A stretch of 64,000 nt of DNA. It comes from Pardosa pseudoannulata. Its lineage: Eukaryota > Arthropoda > Arachnida > Araneae > Lycosidae. This document shows positions 14,318-26,366 of this stretch, in pieces. The stretch is taken from positions 14,998,287 through 15,062,286 of the forward strand of contig CM063504.1 of NCBI GenBank assembly GCA_032207245.1, given 5' to 3'. The notes below the pieces were generated by a model that was given only the letters and a program-made list of their open reading frames with translations, made no database searches and was not told where the DNA came from. Positions within the stretch are counted from its first letter, which is position 1. Each line of letters begins with the position of its first letter. The translations under genes and the position numbers were made by a program.

Positions 14318-15552
14318 TTTATAGTTACTGACCTCATGTTATTTGCCAACTTTAATTATCTTGTCATATTAAGCGATAGGATGAGTAGCAGTTTTAATAC
14401 TGACAGTGATTATTTGTCGGTGAATTATGTCCAAAATTTAGCGAATCGATTGCAAACCGTGTGGTTATGTATTAAAAACAAACACACAAACGTACAAAAT
14501 TCTCAATTCTCAAAGATGCATAACTTAAACGCTAGATATTTATTAGTTCATGAAATCGACTCATATACTTTTATGAAAAGAATGTGCTGTTAATACCGAT
14601 TATAAAATTTCGATTGCAACAAAAAATAATCGATGGTTAAATTTAAAACACATATGTACCTAATCTATTATTTAAGCAAAATATAAAAGAAAACTATTTA
14701 CATAATAATTAAGTTCAGTGATAAGGCATATGAAAATAATGCAGACGATATTTCAGTAATGTAAGAAATGATTAAATGAGTGTTAAAGGAATGGCGTCAT
14801 AATGCTAGAAAAAATGTTATTTTCATCTACTTATAAGGTGATAAACTGATGAATTTAATCACCTACTCTTAAACGGGGAAAGTAGAACTTGAAATATTGG
14901 CATTAAACGCTTGAAAATGGGGGGAAGGGTGAATTTGGAACTTTTTCGAACTTACTTTGAATTTTGGTAACCTTAACTCATCAAGAATCCAATATGGATG
15001 CCTCTATCCATTCCAGGTCCAACCTCTTTATAAATTCGAGGACAGATAACTTAGGCTATTTTTATATAGGGGATAATATTTTATTACGTATTAAATGTAA
15101 TAATTATCAGAAAATAGTATTGTTCAAATTAAACTTTTTTCATTATAATAAACTATTTTAGATTCAATACAAAAAACAATTTTTGTAATGTTTTAAATCA
15201 GTTTTTTAAATAAATACTTAGACTCTTATTAAAATAATTTATAAATTATATCAGAAATTTACTTTCTGACAAACATAAAATATATTTATTAATTTTAAAA
15301 AAATGCATAAAAATTTCTATTGAAATAACTTTTGAAATTTTTAAATTAGTACAAATGGTTGTGCATGAATTCGAAGCGATTTATCTTTCTTTTCCTGTAA
15401 CTTCAACTATATTAATATGAGGGATATATAACTTTGTATAACAAAATAAGATTATTTTCCAATTTTTAATATTTTTTAAATGTAGAATACTGTTAAAATT
15501 TTGGATTAAAAAATATATATTTTACTTTCGTTTTATTTAATTTTTTTATAAT
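14318..15552. other. AT-rich sequence, no recognised gene
   Basis: A 102-codon frame (14285-14593) without an ATG near its start and a 65-codon frame (14964-15158) have no recognisable domain and are within chance expectation. Nothing else is evident. Confidence 0.5.
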
Positions 15553-15948
15553 ATGAATATTTCGAACGTTATCTTGAGGGTGAATAAATTAATTTTTCTA
15601 TTTATTGTATACAGTATGTTATATGAACAAACATTTCATTTTAAATGGCAAATCTATATAACTATTTTTAAATCAAAAGCGATGAAATCTTTTATAAAAT
15701 TTACTTTAAAGCAACGAAACATTTTTTCCTATAATGAATTGAAAAATAGACTCTTAGAAAGAAGTTTCGTATTGTACTGTATCAAAAAAGTCTCCATTTT
15801 TATGATAAGATTCTGTTACCTAAGTATGAATGCATTATACTTAAATCAACAAGTAAAATATAGAGATTATTTGATAACTAACATTCAAAGGCATGAAACT
15901 TTTCGAAATATAAAGAAAATTTTTGAAGAACTGAAAAATCTCTAAATT
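15553..15948 (+). other. 131-codon ORF of unknown status, partly duplicated downstream
   Basis: The ATG-initiated frame encodes about 130 residues rich in Ile, Phe, Leu, Lys and Asn, with a hydrophobic N-terminal stretch (LIFLFIVYSML) and a basic, hydrophilic C-terminus. No family is recognised. Its 3' part (from about 15757) is repeated at 16490-16672 with base changes and a length change that break the frame, so the reading frame is not conserved between the copies. Composition matches the non-coding surroundings. I regard it as probably a chance ORF. Confidence 0.1.
15757..15946. repeat. segment duplicated at 16490-16678, copy 1
   Basis: AGAAGTTTCGTATTGTACTG and CATGAAACTTTTCGAAATAT are shared, in the same order and spacing, with 16490-16678. 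The two copies flank the SINE at 16078-16256 but lie about 540 bp apart, so they are not its target-site duplication. Confidence 0.85.
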
Positions 15949-16067
15949 TTGCTAAAATTTTTATATACTACATTTACAGAATAAAAATATTCACTTTAAA
16001 TGTGAATTACATGTCAATTAAAAGCTAACATTGATATGATTTCAACATTTGACACTTTCAGAGTCGT

Positions 16068-16266
16068 TCCTTTCTTTAGTTTGGTTTGGTTTGGAGCGCT
16101 ACGGTCTACTGTTTTGCACACGAGGGCTAATGAGACCGGGACCTACAGCTTAAAGCCGATTCCGAACAGCTACAAACATCCATGCCCGTAGCGGGATTCG
16201 AACCCATGAACTCCGGTTCCGAAGAGCAGCGCTCTACAATTCGGCCATTGTTCGGCTCCTTTCTTT
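16068..16266 (-). mobile_element. tRNA-derived SINE, full length, with target-site duplication (family A)
   Basis: On the minus strand the element begins with a tRNA-like head (GCCGAACAATGGCCGA). It has a B-box GGGTTCGAATCC (16194-16205), then a body with GAATCGGCTTTAAGCTG and a 3' end reading GCGCTCCAAACCAAACC. The 10-bp direct repeat TCCTTTCTTT lies at 16068-16077 and 16257-16266, leaving an element of 179 bp. Relatives are at 22.2, 26.2, 28.1 and 44.1 kb. The CCAAA-type tail is shared by all copies that keep a 3' end. Pol III transcription is inferred from the box motifs. I cannot name the family. Confidence 0.88.
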
Positions 16267-16489
16267 GTATGGATGTCATTATAATTAAGAAGGGAGCGTT
16301 CTGCGTTTGGGATGGTAAACTTCAAAAAAGCAACATTTATAAACTCCTAATATGTTCTTAAAGTAGATATATTTAATCGTGTTTAATTATATAGTCATCA
16401 ATGTCATACTTTTAATGTAGTTCTTTAAAGAATGGGCTTTACCAAGTTTTAGAATACGATTTAAGGTGATTGATAATTAATCTAAGGTA

Positions 16490-16678
16490 GTCGAAAGAAG
16501 TTTCGTATTGTACTGTATCAAAACAGTCTCCATATTTATGATAAGATTCTGTTATCTAAGTATGCATATATCATACTTAAATCAACAAGTAAAAAATAGA
16601 TAATATTTGATAACTAACATTTAAAGGCATGAAACTTTTCGAAATATAAAGAAAATTTTAAAAGAACTGTAAAACATC
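16490..16678. repeat. segment duplicated from 15757-15946, copy 2
   Basis: This is an imperfect repeat of the 3' part of the ORF at 15.5-15.9 kb with several substitutions and indels. Both copies end in AAGAACTG followed by A-rich sequence. Confidence 0.85.
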
Positions 16679-16687
16679 ATCTGTTCA

Positions 16688-16716
16688 TCATCTGTGACTT
16701 CATCTGTCACAGATGA
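16688..16716. repeat. hairpin, 11-bp perfect stem
   Basis: TCATCTGTGAC (16688-16698) pairs with GTCACAGATGA (16706-16716) around a 7-base loop that itself repeats TTCATCT. Confidence 0.85.
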
Positions 16717-16746
16717 AGAAATATGTCAGAAATATTAATTTTCCAA

Positions 16747-16797
16747 TTAAATTCTCCTTAATTATAGTAGACACTACTATAATTAAGGAGAATTTAA
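16747..16797. repeat. hairpin, 24-bp perfect stem with 3-base loop
   Basis: The arm 16747-16770 (begins TTAAATTCTCC, ends TATAGTAG) is perfectly complementary to 16774-16797, with only ACA between. Such a perfect long stem in non-coding DNA is recent or maintained. It lies 30 bp from another hairpin and just upstream of the 17-21 kb array, whose units contain the related string GTATAATCAAGGAGAA. Confidence 0.92.
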
Positions 16798-17210
16798 CCC
16801 TTAATTTAAGTGGATGTTTTTCCAATTATTTTTTAATTTTAATTTCTGGTTTTTTCCCATGTCTGTATAAACATTAGAATCTCTGTAAAATAAACAAAAA
16901 AGTATATCATTTTCCATTTTTGAGATAATTAATGTCCGCTGTGGACAATTATGTTATCTAGTAGTTACAAATATACATGTCCGGTATAGCTGACTTAGCC
17001 AAATTAAGGGTTAAAAGTGTTAACTTTTACAATTTCCAGAAGAAGTTGGTAGATGAAATTAGACATAAAATGCAAATTTTTATTTTTCACTAATGTGTTA
17101 CTGAATATTTAAGAGTGAAGGACATAAAAATATTTAAGCTTTATATTGTATTTCATTTACAAAAATGTTTCTTTTAGTTTAAGCTGGTTTCGTTTATGAA
17201 TGCCTTCTTG

Positions 17211-17270
17211 ATTACTAAGTCATAAACAATATCACCCACTTGTGATATACCGTATGACTTAGTAATCACA
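17211..17270. repeat. inverted repeat TGATTACTAAGTCATA, copy 1 of array hairpin
   Basis: TGATTACTAAGTCATA near 17211 is matched by TATGACTTAGTAATCA ending near 17270. Within the loop, ATATCAC and GTGATAT form a second short stem. The same structure occurs near 18218-18278 and 19037-19096, and a decayed version lies near 20048-20110. Confidence 0.88.
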
Positions 17271-18217
17271 GTTTTTGGTGATATAAAAGTCATTTTTAAA
17301 GAGAAATAAGCCTAAAATATGGTATTTAAAATCAGTATCCTATTGTGATGTTTACAAATATAATTTTAAAAATTCACATATCTGTCAGAAAATTAGAAAG
17401 TATAAAATTTACTCAGTTTCAAAATTATTAATAGAAATTTTAATATTTAAAGTTTTATATTGGAAATTCAATATTTCTGACATATTTCTATGTATCTGAC
17501 TCGTTATAATCTAACATAACTTATAAGTGTTAAATTTTACAATTTTGAAGGAAAATCGGTAGATCAAATTAGATTTCAAATACAACCTTTTATTTTTGAC
17601 TAATTTGATATCCAACGTCTTACAGTAAACGACGTAAAGATATTTAAGCTTTAATCTCCATTTCATTTAGACTTCGCTAAGTTTCATTCGGTTACATTTA
17701 GCATTTTTTTTATTCGAAATTTCATTTTCCTTTTCTTTTCTATTTTTTTTAAAAATGTAAGCAACATCTATATTTCTTTTGCGGAATTCCTCTGAATTTT
17801 CCATTCTAATGCCACAAGAATTACTTCGCATTGTATTTCTTTTAAAACTAATAAAACTTCTTTTACCCTTAAAAGTGTTTTGAAAACATATTTTAATGTT
17901 ACAGCGCAGTACAGAATTTTGATGAAAGAAAAATAAAAGACCACAATATATTAAGTTCTACATTGGAAAATTAATATTTCTAACGGATTTCTACATTTCT
18001 GACTACTGTATAATCAAGGAGAAATAAGTGTTAAATTTTACAATTTTCAGAAGAAATTGGTAGATGAATTAATACATAAAAAGCAAAATTTTATTTTTCC
18101 CTAATGTGTTACTCAATATCCGAGAATGAAGGACATAAAAGTATTTAAGCTTTATATCATATTTCATTTACAAAACGGCTTTATTCAGTATAAACTGTCT
18201 TCGTTATGATTGCCTTT

Positions 18218-18278
18218 TTGATTACTTAGTCATACACAATATCACCCACCTGTAATATACCGTATGACTTAGTAATCA
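18218..18278. repeat. array hairpin, copy 2
   Basis: The outer arms TGATTACTTAGTCATAC and GTATGACTTAGTAATCA pair with one mismatch over 17 bp. The inner ATATCAC pairs less well here (GTAATAT). Confidence 0.85.
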
Positions 18279-19036
18279 CAGTTTTTGGCGATATAAAAGG
18301 CATTTTTAAAGAGAAATAAGACTAAAATGTGTTATTTAAAATCAGTATCCTATTGTGATGTTTACAAATATAATTTGAAAATTTCAAATATCTGTTATAA
18401 AATTAGAAAGTATAAAATTTACTCACTTTCAAAATTATTGATTGAAACTTTAATATTTAAAGTTTCATATTGGAAATTCAATATTTTTATATATTTCTAT
18501 GTTTTTGACTTGTTATAATCTAACATAACTTATAAATATTAACTATTAAAATTTTAATGAAAAAACGGTAGATCAAATTAGATTTCAAATGCAACTTTTA
18601 TTTTTGACTAATTTGTTATTCAAAGTCTTATAGTAAACGACGTAAAGATATTTAAGCTTTAATCTCCATTTCATTTAGACTTCGCTAAGTTTCATTCGTT
18701 TACATTTATCATTTTTTAAATTCTATATTCCATTTTCTTTTACTTTTCTATTTTTTATAAATGTAAAAAACATCTATATTTCTTTTGTTGAATTCCTCTT
18801 AATTTTCCATTCTAATGCCACAAGAATTACTTCGCATTGTATTTCTTTTAAAACTAATAAAACTTATTTTACCCTTAAAAGGGTTTTGAAAACATATTTT
18901 AATGTTACAGCGCAGTAAAGAATTTTGATGAAAGAAAAATTTTTAATAAAAGTCGCAAGTAACTTCCCCCCAAAAAATGAAACACATAGAGAAAAATCCT
19001 TAAATTTAATTAAAATCTCGGTTATGATTGCCTTTT

Positions 19037-19096
19037 TGATTACTAAGTCATACACAATATCAACCACCTGTGATATACCGTATGACTTAGTAATCA
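19037..19096. repeat. array hairpin, copy 3
   Basis: TGATTACTAAGTCATAC and GTATGACTTAGTAATCA pair perfectly over 17 bp, with an inner ATATCA/TGATAT stem after a 3x3 internal loop. This is the best-preserved copy. Confidence 0.9.
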
Positions 19097-20830
19097 CAGT
19101 TTTTGGTGATATAAAAGACATTTTAGAAAAAATAAAGCGAAATAAGCCTAAACTATGATATTTAAAATATGATTCTAATTGATGTTTACAAATATAATTT
19201 GAAAATTTGAAATATCTGTCAGAAAATTAGAAAGTAGAAAATTTACCCACTTTCAAAATTATTGATAGAAACTTAAAATATTAAAGTTTCATATTGAAAA
19301 TTCAATATTTCTGACATGTTTTTATGTATCTGACTCGTTGAAATCTAACAGACTTTATAAGTGTTAAAATTTACAATTTCGAAGGGAATCAAATGAGATC
19401 AAATTAGATATTAAATTTAGCCTTTTATTTTTGACTAATTTGATATTCAACGTCTTACAATAAACGACGTAAAGATATTTAAGCTTTAATCTCCATTTCA
19501 TTTAGACTCGGCTAAGTTTCATTCGGTTACATTTATCATTTTTTTTTATTCTAAATTCCATTTTCCTTTTATTTTACATTTTTTTTATAAATGTAAGCAG
19601 CATCTATATTTCTTTTGCGGAATTCCTCTTAATTTTCCATTCTAATGCCACAAGAATTACTTCGCATTGTATTTCTTTTAAAACTAATAAAACTTCTTTT
19701 ACCCTTAAAAAAGTTTTGAAAACGTATTTTAATGTTACAGCGCAGTAAAGAGTTTTGATGAAAGAAAAATAAAAGACCACAATATTTTAAGTTTTACATT
19801 GGAAAATTAATATTTCTAACGGATTTCTACATTTCTGACTACTGTATAATCAAGGAGAATTTATAAGTGTTAAATTTTACAGTTTCTAGAAGAAATTGGT
19901 AGATGAATTAATACATAAAAAGCAAAATTTTATTTTTCACTAATGTGTTACTCAATATCCGAGTGTGAAAGACATAAAATTATTTAAATATATCATATTT
20001 CATTTACAAAATGGCTTTATTCATATAAATATCTTCGTTATATGCCTTTTTGATTACTATATAATAATATATATGTAATATATCGTATATTATAAAATAG
20101 AGATTTTTATATAAAAGGCATTTTTAAAGAGAAATAAGACTAAAATATTATTTAAAATCAGTATCCTATTGTGATGTTTACGAATATAATTTGAAAATTT
20201 CAAATATCTGTCAGAAAATTAGAAAGTATAAAATTTACTCATTTTCAAAATTATTGATTGAAACTTTAATATTTAAAGTTTCATATTGGAAATTTAATAT
20301 TTTTATATATTTCTATGTCTCTGACTCGTTATAATCAAACATAACTTATAAGTGTTAAATTTTACAATTTTGAAGAAAAATCGGTAGATCAAATTAGATT
20401 TCAAATGCAATCTTTTATTTTTGACTAATTTGATTCAACTCTAGTAACGACGTAAAGATATTTAAGCTTTAATCTCCATTTCATTTAGACTCGGCTAAGT
20501 TTCATTCGTTTACATTTATCATTTTATTAATTCTAAATTCCATTTTTTTTTCTTTTCTATTTTTTATAAATGTAAACAGCATCTATATTTCTTTTGAGGA
20601 ATTCCTCTTAATTATCCATTCTAATGCCACAAGAATTACTTTCGCATTGTGTTTCTTTTAAAACTAATAAAACTTCTTTTACCCTTAAAAGGTTTTGAAA
20701 ACATATTTTAATGTTACAGCGCAGTAAAGAATTTTGATGAAAGAAAAATTTTTAATAAAAGTCGCGAGTAACTTCCCCAAAAAATGAAACACATAGAGAA
20801 AAATCATTAAATTTAATTAAAATGACATAA

Positions 20831-21410
20831 ATAAGGAAAACACAGAGCAGACACTTCTGAGAAAGTTTTCCCCTCTCCAACTTTCGCAGTCATAATATCG
20901 CAAAACAAACTCAAATATTCCCAAAATATGCGCATAAAAATAAACATTCCGAGTCATATCGTTCAACAAAGTTCTAAAATTAAATCCGTTTATCAAAACG
21001 AGTCATAATAAAAGAGCCCTAAATGACGTGCAAGGAAAAATGGTGAAAAGAATAATGGTGCAAGCAAATGACGAAAAGGAAATGGCATTGGAAAAGGAGA
21101 TAACTGAATTTCGTTGCCAAGCATATCATGATCACGTCTTGGATGTATGCCGACGCAAAAATGGTACTTATTAAATTGGCTCTCCCCCCTTTTTGTTGAA
21201 TTTCTGCTATACCATGCATAATAAAAATGAAGTAGCCATCATTTATACATGATTTCCATTGATTTCTACTTCGAAAGGGAACATAATTGACATGCGCGTT
21301 CTTACATGGATTCCAGATTTCGTAAATAAAGGCATTTTTTCTTTATAACTTTTGTATTAAATTACTATTGTAAAAAAGGAAAAACAAAGGGCTATAAATA
21401 CTATAAGAAT
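20831..21410. other. low-copy sequence, moderate composition, no recognised gene
   Basis: This is a purine-rich, less AT-biased stretch. The longest frame is 66 codons on the minus strand (21019-21219), without recognisable features. Confidence 0.5.
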
Positions 21411-21414
21411 ATAC

Positions 21415-21447
<33 letters not shown>

Positions 21448-21580
21448 ATATATAAATATATAAAATATAATAATAATTATATATTTATATATATAATATA
21501 ATATATTATATATATACAAATTTAAATTATATATATATATATATATAATTATATATATATATATATATAAAAAAAATATA
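21411..21580. repeat. imperfect (TA)n tract
   Basis: TA repeats broken by TAATA, AAATA and ACATA variants. Low-complexity sequence. Confidence 0.9.
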
Positions 21581-22157
21581 TTGTTTACTATAACACATAA
21601 ATATGGGATATTTGGAATTATATTCCGAATGGCGAAAATTTAGGATAAATTTAAAAACTCAAATTATATTTTTTGACAAATGTTTTATTAGACATTTTAA
21701 ATTAATGATATTCACTATCTATGATATGTATAATTTTACTAAGAATCAATATTTGATGAGGAATTATCGAAAAATTAGAGTTTGACAGTTTAAAATTGTC
21801 TTACATAAGTTAAAAATTTATTTAGTTTCGAAAAGTTTAAATATAATAATAATCCAAATAGTTTAAAAAGATATAAAACTGGTTTCATTTGTAAATAAAA
21901 TTAGTTTGGCACATTTCAAAGCATAAATTTGAACACATGATAAACGAGATCTGTAATAAGTTTAAGTTTCTTTTATCTTTCCCAATTTTTTTTATTTCAT
22001 GAACCTAACCTTATGAATGCATGTATTGCCTTTAAACAGAAATTTTAAAGATGCTATCTAAACCGATATCAAACGTACATATAACTACAATTACAAAAAT
22101 TTAATTATATACAAAATATAATTATGCAATTCAGAGATTTTAAACCCCCTACAGATC
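21581..22157. other. AT-rich sequence, no recognised gene
   Basis: A 60-codon frame at 21603-21785 has ordinary AT-rich codon content and no domain. Nothing else is seen. Confidence 0.55.
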
Positions 22158-22590
22158 AGCCGGATGATCGCCGAAAGGTTAGGTGCTGCCCTTCTGTACC
22201 ATAGTCTACGGTCTGGGATGACTTGGATGTTGCAATCTGCTTGCAATCTCTTTTAAAGGCAATTCCACACTATGGTCCACTGCAAGCCATTACCACTGTC
22301 TGGAAGGGGTATGGCCTATCGTGGTCGATGGTGGCAGACGGTGGCGGATTTTCTCCAAAGATCAAATGCAGCCAAATGCGCAACTAAAGTGTAGACTCTA
22401 AGGACGAATCCATGGGTTATGCATATTTAGTGGCCCAGCGTGTGGATGCAATCCATGAACCATCGTTCAAGGTCACCATCAGAAACAATTGGCCATAGTG
22501 TGGAGGCTACATAAGTATTAGGACCCGGTTGCATTGACTCTAGTAAAACAAAAAAAGTAAAATGCAGCGCCCCAAACTAAACCAAATTTA
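22158..22590 (+). mobile_element. family A SINE split by a GC-rich insert
   Basis: The left part carries a degenerate SINE head (GCCGAAAGGTTAGGTGCTG at 22170). The right part carries the SINE body and tail: TAGGACCCGGT near 22517, CAAAAAAAG, then GCAGCGCCCCAAACTAAACC near 22565. Between them lie about 290 bp of GC-richer sequence not found in the other SINE copies. The copy is old and decayed. A minus-strand frame (22518-22727) is incidental. Confidence 0.6.
22265..22503. mobile_element. candidate small DNA transposon or MITE inside the SINE
   Basis: CCACACTATGG (22265-22275) and its exact reverse complement CCATAGTGTGG (22493-22503) bound a 239-bp GC-richer segment. The flanking octamers AGGCAATT (left) and AGGCTACA (right) share only AGGC, so an 8-bp hAT-type target duplication is possible but weak. 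No transposase remnant is visible. It could also be an unusual SINE body. Confidence 0.4.
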
Positions 22591-23589
22591 GAGAGGCTCG
22601 GGTTAACTGCGTTTTGGTAAAAACAATTCAATTTTAATCGAACATATCTTCGACGTTTTAATTTCATAATAGTATCTAAAATAGAGGTGAGATTAGATTT
22701 GATTAGTTGTAAATAATATGATTGCATGAAAATATGTTGACATTGCTTTTATTTAGATTAATACTTAGTACATATTAAAAACAACTCTAGGCTATAAATT
22801 AGGTTTTACAAGCAACGGTATATAACCATAGAACATTTTTATAAATGTTTGAAACACTCAAAGAAGGAACTAAAGAGGCAATTAACATAAATTGCTGTTC
22901 AATTAAATACTTAGACCCCTTTTCAATTAGAAAATAACTATACATATATTTTTAATGTATAGATATATCTTATTCTTGCAATAGATTATTATTACATTTA
23001 GGTATTTATTACCATTGACAGTCAAGAGTAAATTTTCTGTAAAGTTTTATTTTTTTATACAGTTTCTTATGGCATTTTATTTACTCTATATGTTAAAGGA
23101 AGACCTCACTAAATAACTCTTCATTTGAATTACCACTTCATTAAATATGGAATAATAGTTAAAACTTGAGAAAGTGACTGGCAATTATCTTTAAAACAAT
23201 TTTATTTATTTTGCAAGAACACCAAAATGCTAGTGTAACCTGCACAATCAGAATGCTTTTTCATATTTATAAAAATACTGTAACATCTGAGAAGTCATAT
23301 TAAAAAATTTAGTATTTACTCGAACATTAGATGCGTGTCTGACTTGTAAAAAGCAAGAGATAAATATTAACAGTTCGAAACATTAAGAAATTTTTTCTCA
23401 ATTAATATTTATTGGACTTGCAAAATTTCATGTATTTAATTTTAGGAGTAAAATATTTTATTTTTTAACACTGCATGTACGGAAATTTTCAAGTATTCAT
23501 ATGTTATTCACATACATAAATTTAACTATTAATAAACATACTATTCATTTAAAACAAACCTGAATTATCTGGAATATAATTAAACGACA
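22591..23589. other. AT-rich sequence, no recognised gene
   Basis: No frame, RNA gene or repeat stands out. Confidence 0.55.
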
Positions 23590-24055
23590 CAATTATACTT
23601 ATTTTCTGACCTAAAAAATGTCTTTATAGTACCACATGCTACAATAATTTTTCACAATAATATTAAAAAGTATAAAAATGCACTTGTAAACCTAATGCGT
23701 AAATAAATCTGGATAAAGGATATTATGCCTTTTTTAAAATGAAAAATACTATATTTTTCCTATTTTTATATAAATTTAAAATGAATTACTAAATTTCTGT
23801 AAAAAATGTCTTTATAGGCACTCCTCACATAGTTTTCAAGAAAATCTTAGTCAAAAAACATGCACTTTCAAACTCCTAATAAATACAAAATACATTTATG
23901 TTTTAAAACATACATATATAAATTTACAATTAATTATTAAATTTCTTTGAAAAAATCTATTTATAGGCACTCCCTACATAATTTTCAAGAAAGTTTTAGT
24001 CAAAAAACATGCAATTCAAAACTCCTACTAAATACAAAATAAATTTCTGTTTTGA
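23590..24055. repeat. short tandem array, 3 diverged copies (about 150-190 bp)
   Basis: AAAAAATGTCTTTATAG or close variants occur at 23613, 23801 and 23950. The last two copies also share CACTCC..ACATA.TTTTCAAGAAA, AGTCAAAAAACATGCA and AACTCCTA.TAAATACAAAATA. Confidence 0.8.
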
Positions 24056-24770
24056 AGCATCCATCTCTCTCTAGATGCAATCTCTTAATTTATACTATAA
24101 ATCTCCGGGATGAATAATTAAATTTGTTATGTCAAATTTCACAATTGGAAGCCTGTCTCACACATTTCCTTATCATATTTCGCGCGTCCAAAGAAAGAAT
24201 TTATAAATCACAGATTCTTGAAATTAAGCGTAAAGCATATGTTTCTGGAACATTATTACACTTTCCTGCAGAAGTTCATTAATTTAATCTCAAACGTAGC
24301 AATTTGCCCTCTTCTGATATCTGTAATCAGATTTCTGCACGCTGATTAATCCTAAGTCTCGATATTTGACAATGTGGACTTCCAGACTCAGAACAAAGCT
24401 AAGTATCGTATCAGATGTTATTGACTTTATGTCAATAAATCATTGTCATTGAAGCGGTTCTAGGAAATATTACCTTTCAAGGGAATAGTTTATTCTATGA
24501 CACGAGGTATTATGTATTATGCATGAAATATTTTTTTAAAGTATTTTGTTTGTAAATATATAGGTGGGTATAGTGAATTATTATGAAAAATAAATCACAA
24601 GTATTGATTTTAGAAACTAGATTGCTTTTGCAAAAAGTTATTTCACAAACTGTTAAATGTATTTCAATTCTGATTATTCTATCTATATAAGTAGTCATTG
24701 TTAATGTATTACTTAAAAATATTTAACTCTTAGACAAAAACCTACTGTGTATAGTAAGCATATTTGAAAT
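24056..24770. other. low-copy sequence, no recognised gene
   Basis: A slightly GC-richer part lies at about 24140-24480. A 62-codon minus-strand frame (24510-24698) has no features. Nothing else is seen. Confidence 0.5.
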
Positions 24771-24773
24771 TTT

Positions 24774-24835
<62 letters not shown>

Positions 24836-25208
24836 ATATATAAAAAAATATATTATATATATATATTATATATATTATCTAATTTCTTCTTTTATATATA
24901 TATATATATGTACATATTATATTATATTGATATTTTTTAAATATAATTTATATATATATATATAAAAAATATATATATTATATATATATATATATATAAT
25001 TATATATATATATATATATATATATAAATATATATATATTATTATATACAAATATACATATATATATAAATATGTAGCAGATATATATATAATACATATA
25101 TATATATATACATTAAATATATATATATAATATATATATCATATATATATATATATATATAGAAATATATATGTGTGTGTGTGTTGTGTGTGTGTGTGTG
25201 TATATATT
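24771..25208. repeat. (TA)n/(TG)n low-complexity block
   Basis: A long TA-rich tract with many variant repeats ends in a (TG)n stretch of about 30 bp (25171-25200). Confidence 0.93.
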
Positions 25209-25805
25209 AACTTGGAAAATAAATTTATAACGCTTTTATTCCTAAAATTACACCATTTCAATGTTTTTCTTTTAATTTTGTAACCTCTCACGATTCAAAA
25301 AAACCAAAATAATTTCTTCTTATCTCAAATGTTCTTGTATAACATCTTTATGTAATAGATTATCTTGTTAATATGTTATATATTTATCTTAACTTTCTGA
25401 GTGGCTGTTCACTTGCCTCGCAACACTATAAGCATTAAAATATTATGTAAATTGAACTGTATTTTAAACATATATAACGACAGCACTTTATATTATTCTA
25501 AATTTATATATATATAAACTACAACATATATATAAGAATATATATTGACTTCATAATTTATATTTTACTATATCTTTTGAAAATATATCGTATATATATA
25601 TATATAATATAATCTTTAAATATAATATTTAAAATATAATATACGTTATAATACTCCTATTCCAATATTTTGTAAAACATATATAGATATTATTACATAT
25701 TTTATATATATCCGTATATATATATATACACAATTTATAAATAATATATTATAAAAAAAGATATATATATATATAATATTTATATATATATTTATATATA
25801 TATAT

Positions 25806-25846
<41 letters not shown>

Positions 25847-26169
25847 TTTTATTATAATAACATATTATATATATATATACTATATATTATATATATTTAT
25901 ACAGTTTAATATTAGATATAAAATATATAAAATAATATATATATATATATATATATATATGATTTATATATAATACATAATATTATTATATATATATTAT
26001 AAACATATTCTAAAAACGTTTATTAAAATAACTATATATAATATATTTGTTCAAGTATATTTGTAAAAATTCCGTAATTCAAAGTGTAAGGTAGAAATAC
26101 CCAATCATGAGATATAATATGTAATAATGCAAAAAGTAATTTTCTTCAGTATAGTTACAAATTAAATGT
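25209..26169. other. AT-rich sequence with scattered TA tracts
   Basis: Several TA microsatellite patches (about 25590-26050) are interspersed with AT-rich DNA. No gene-like signal. Confidence 0.65.
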
Positions 26170-26185
26170 TTGTTACTGAGACACA

Positions 26186-26366
26186 CTGAGGAAAGGCTCA
26201 AACAAATGTTTAGGGCGCTGATCTTCGGTTCTGGAATTCATGGGTTTGAATTCCATGGGGCATACATGTTCGCAGTCGTTTGTAATTGGCTTTACATAGA
26301 AGGTCCAGGTCTCAGTAGTTGCAAAAGAGCACACCATTGTGTTTCAAACCAAACCAAATTCATGCT
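26186..26366 (+). mobile_element. family A SINE, diverged copy
   Basis: A decayed tRNA-like head (GGGCGCTGATCTTCGGTTC) is followed by a B-box variant GGGTTTGAATTCC (26242-26254). The body has ATTGGCTTTACATAGAAGGTC and the tail TTTCAAACCAAACCAAA. No clear target duplication remains. The 76-codon frame across it (26170-26400) is not a gene. Confidence 0.8.

Larger units (their letters stand above)
16990..20830. repeat. tandem array with long (about 1.0 kb) and short (about 0.83 kb) units
   Basis: The landmark GCCACAAGAATTACTT recurs at 17811, 18817, 19647 and 20626 (spacing 1006, 830 and 979 bp). Long units contain a block with AGAAATTGGTAGATGAATTA and ACATAAAA.TATTTAAG that is missing from the short unit. 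The short unit and the array end instead share AAAAGTCGC(A/G)AGTAACTTCCCC. Three units carry a conserved inverted repeat (listed separately) and a fourth carries a decayed copy. Frames around 18.3 and 18.9-19.1 kb on either strand are pieces of this unit and are not genes. Confidence 0.92.

Noticed and set aside
18864..19158. Overlapping 77- and 85-codon frames on opposite strands
   Set aside because: They overlap the conserved inverted repeat, so both strands read similar sequence. They do not persist in the other array units.
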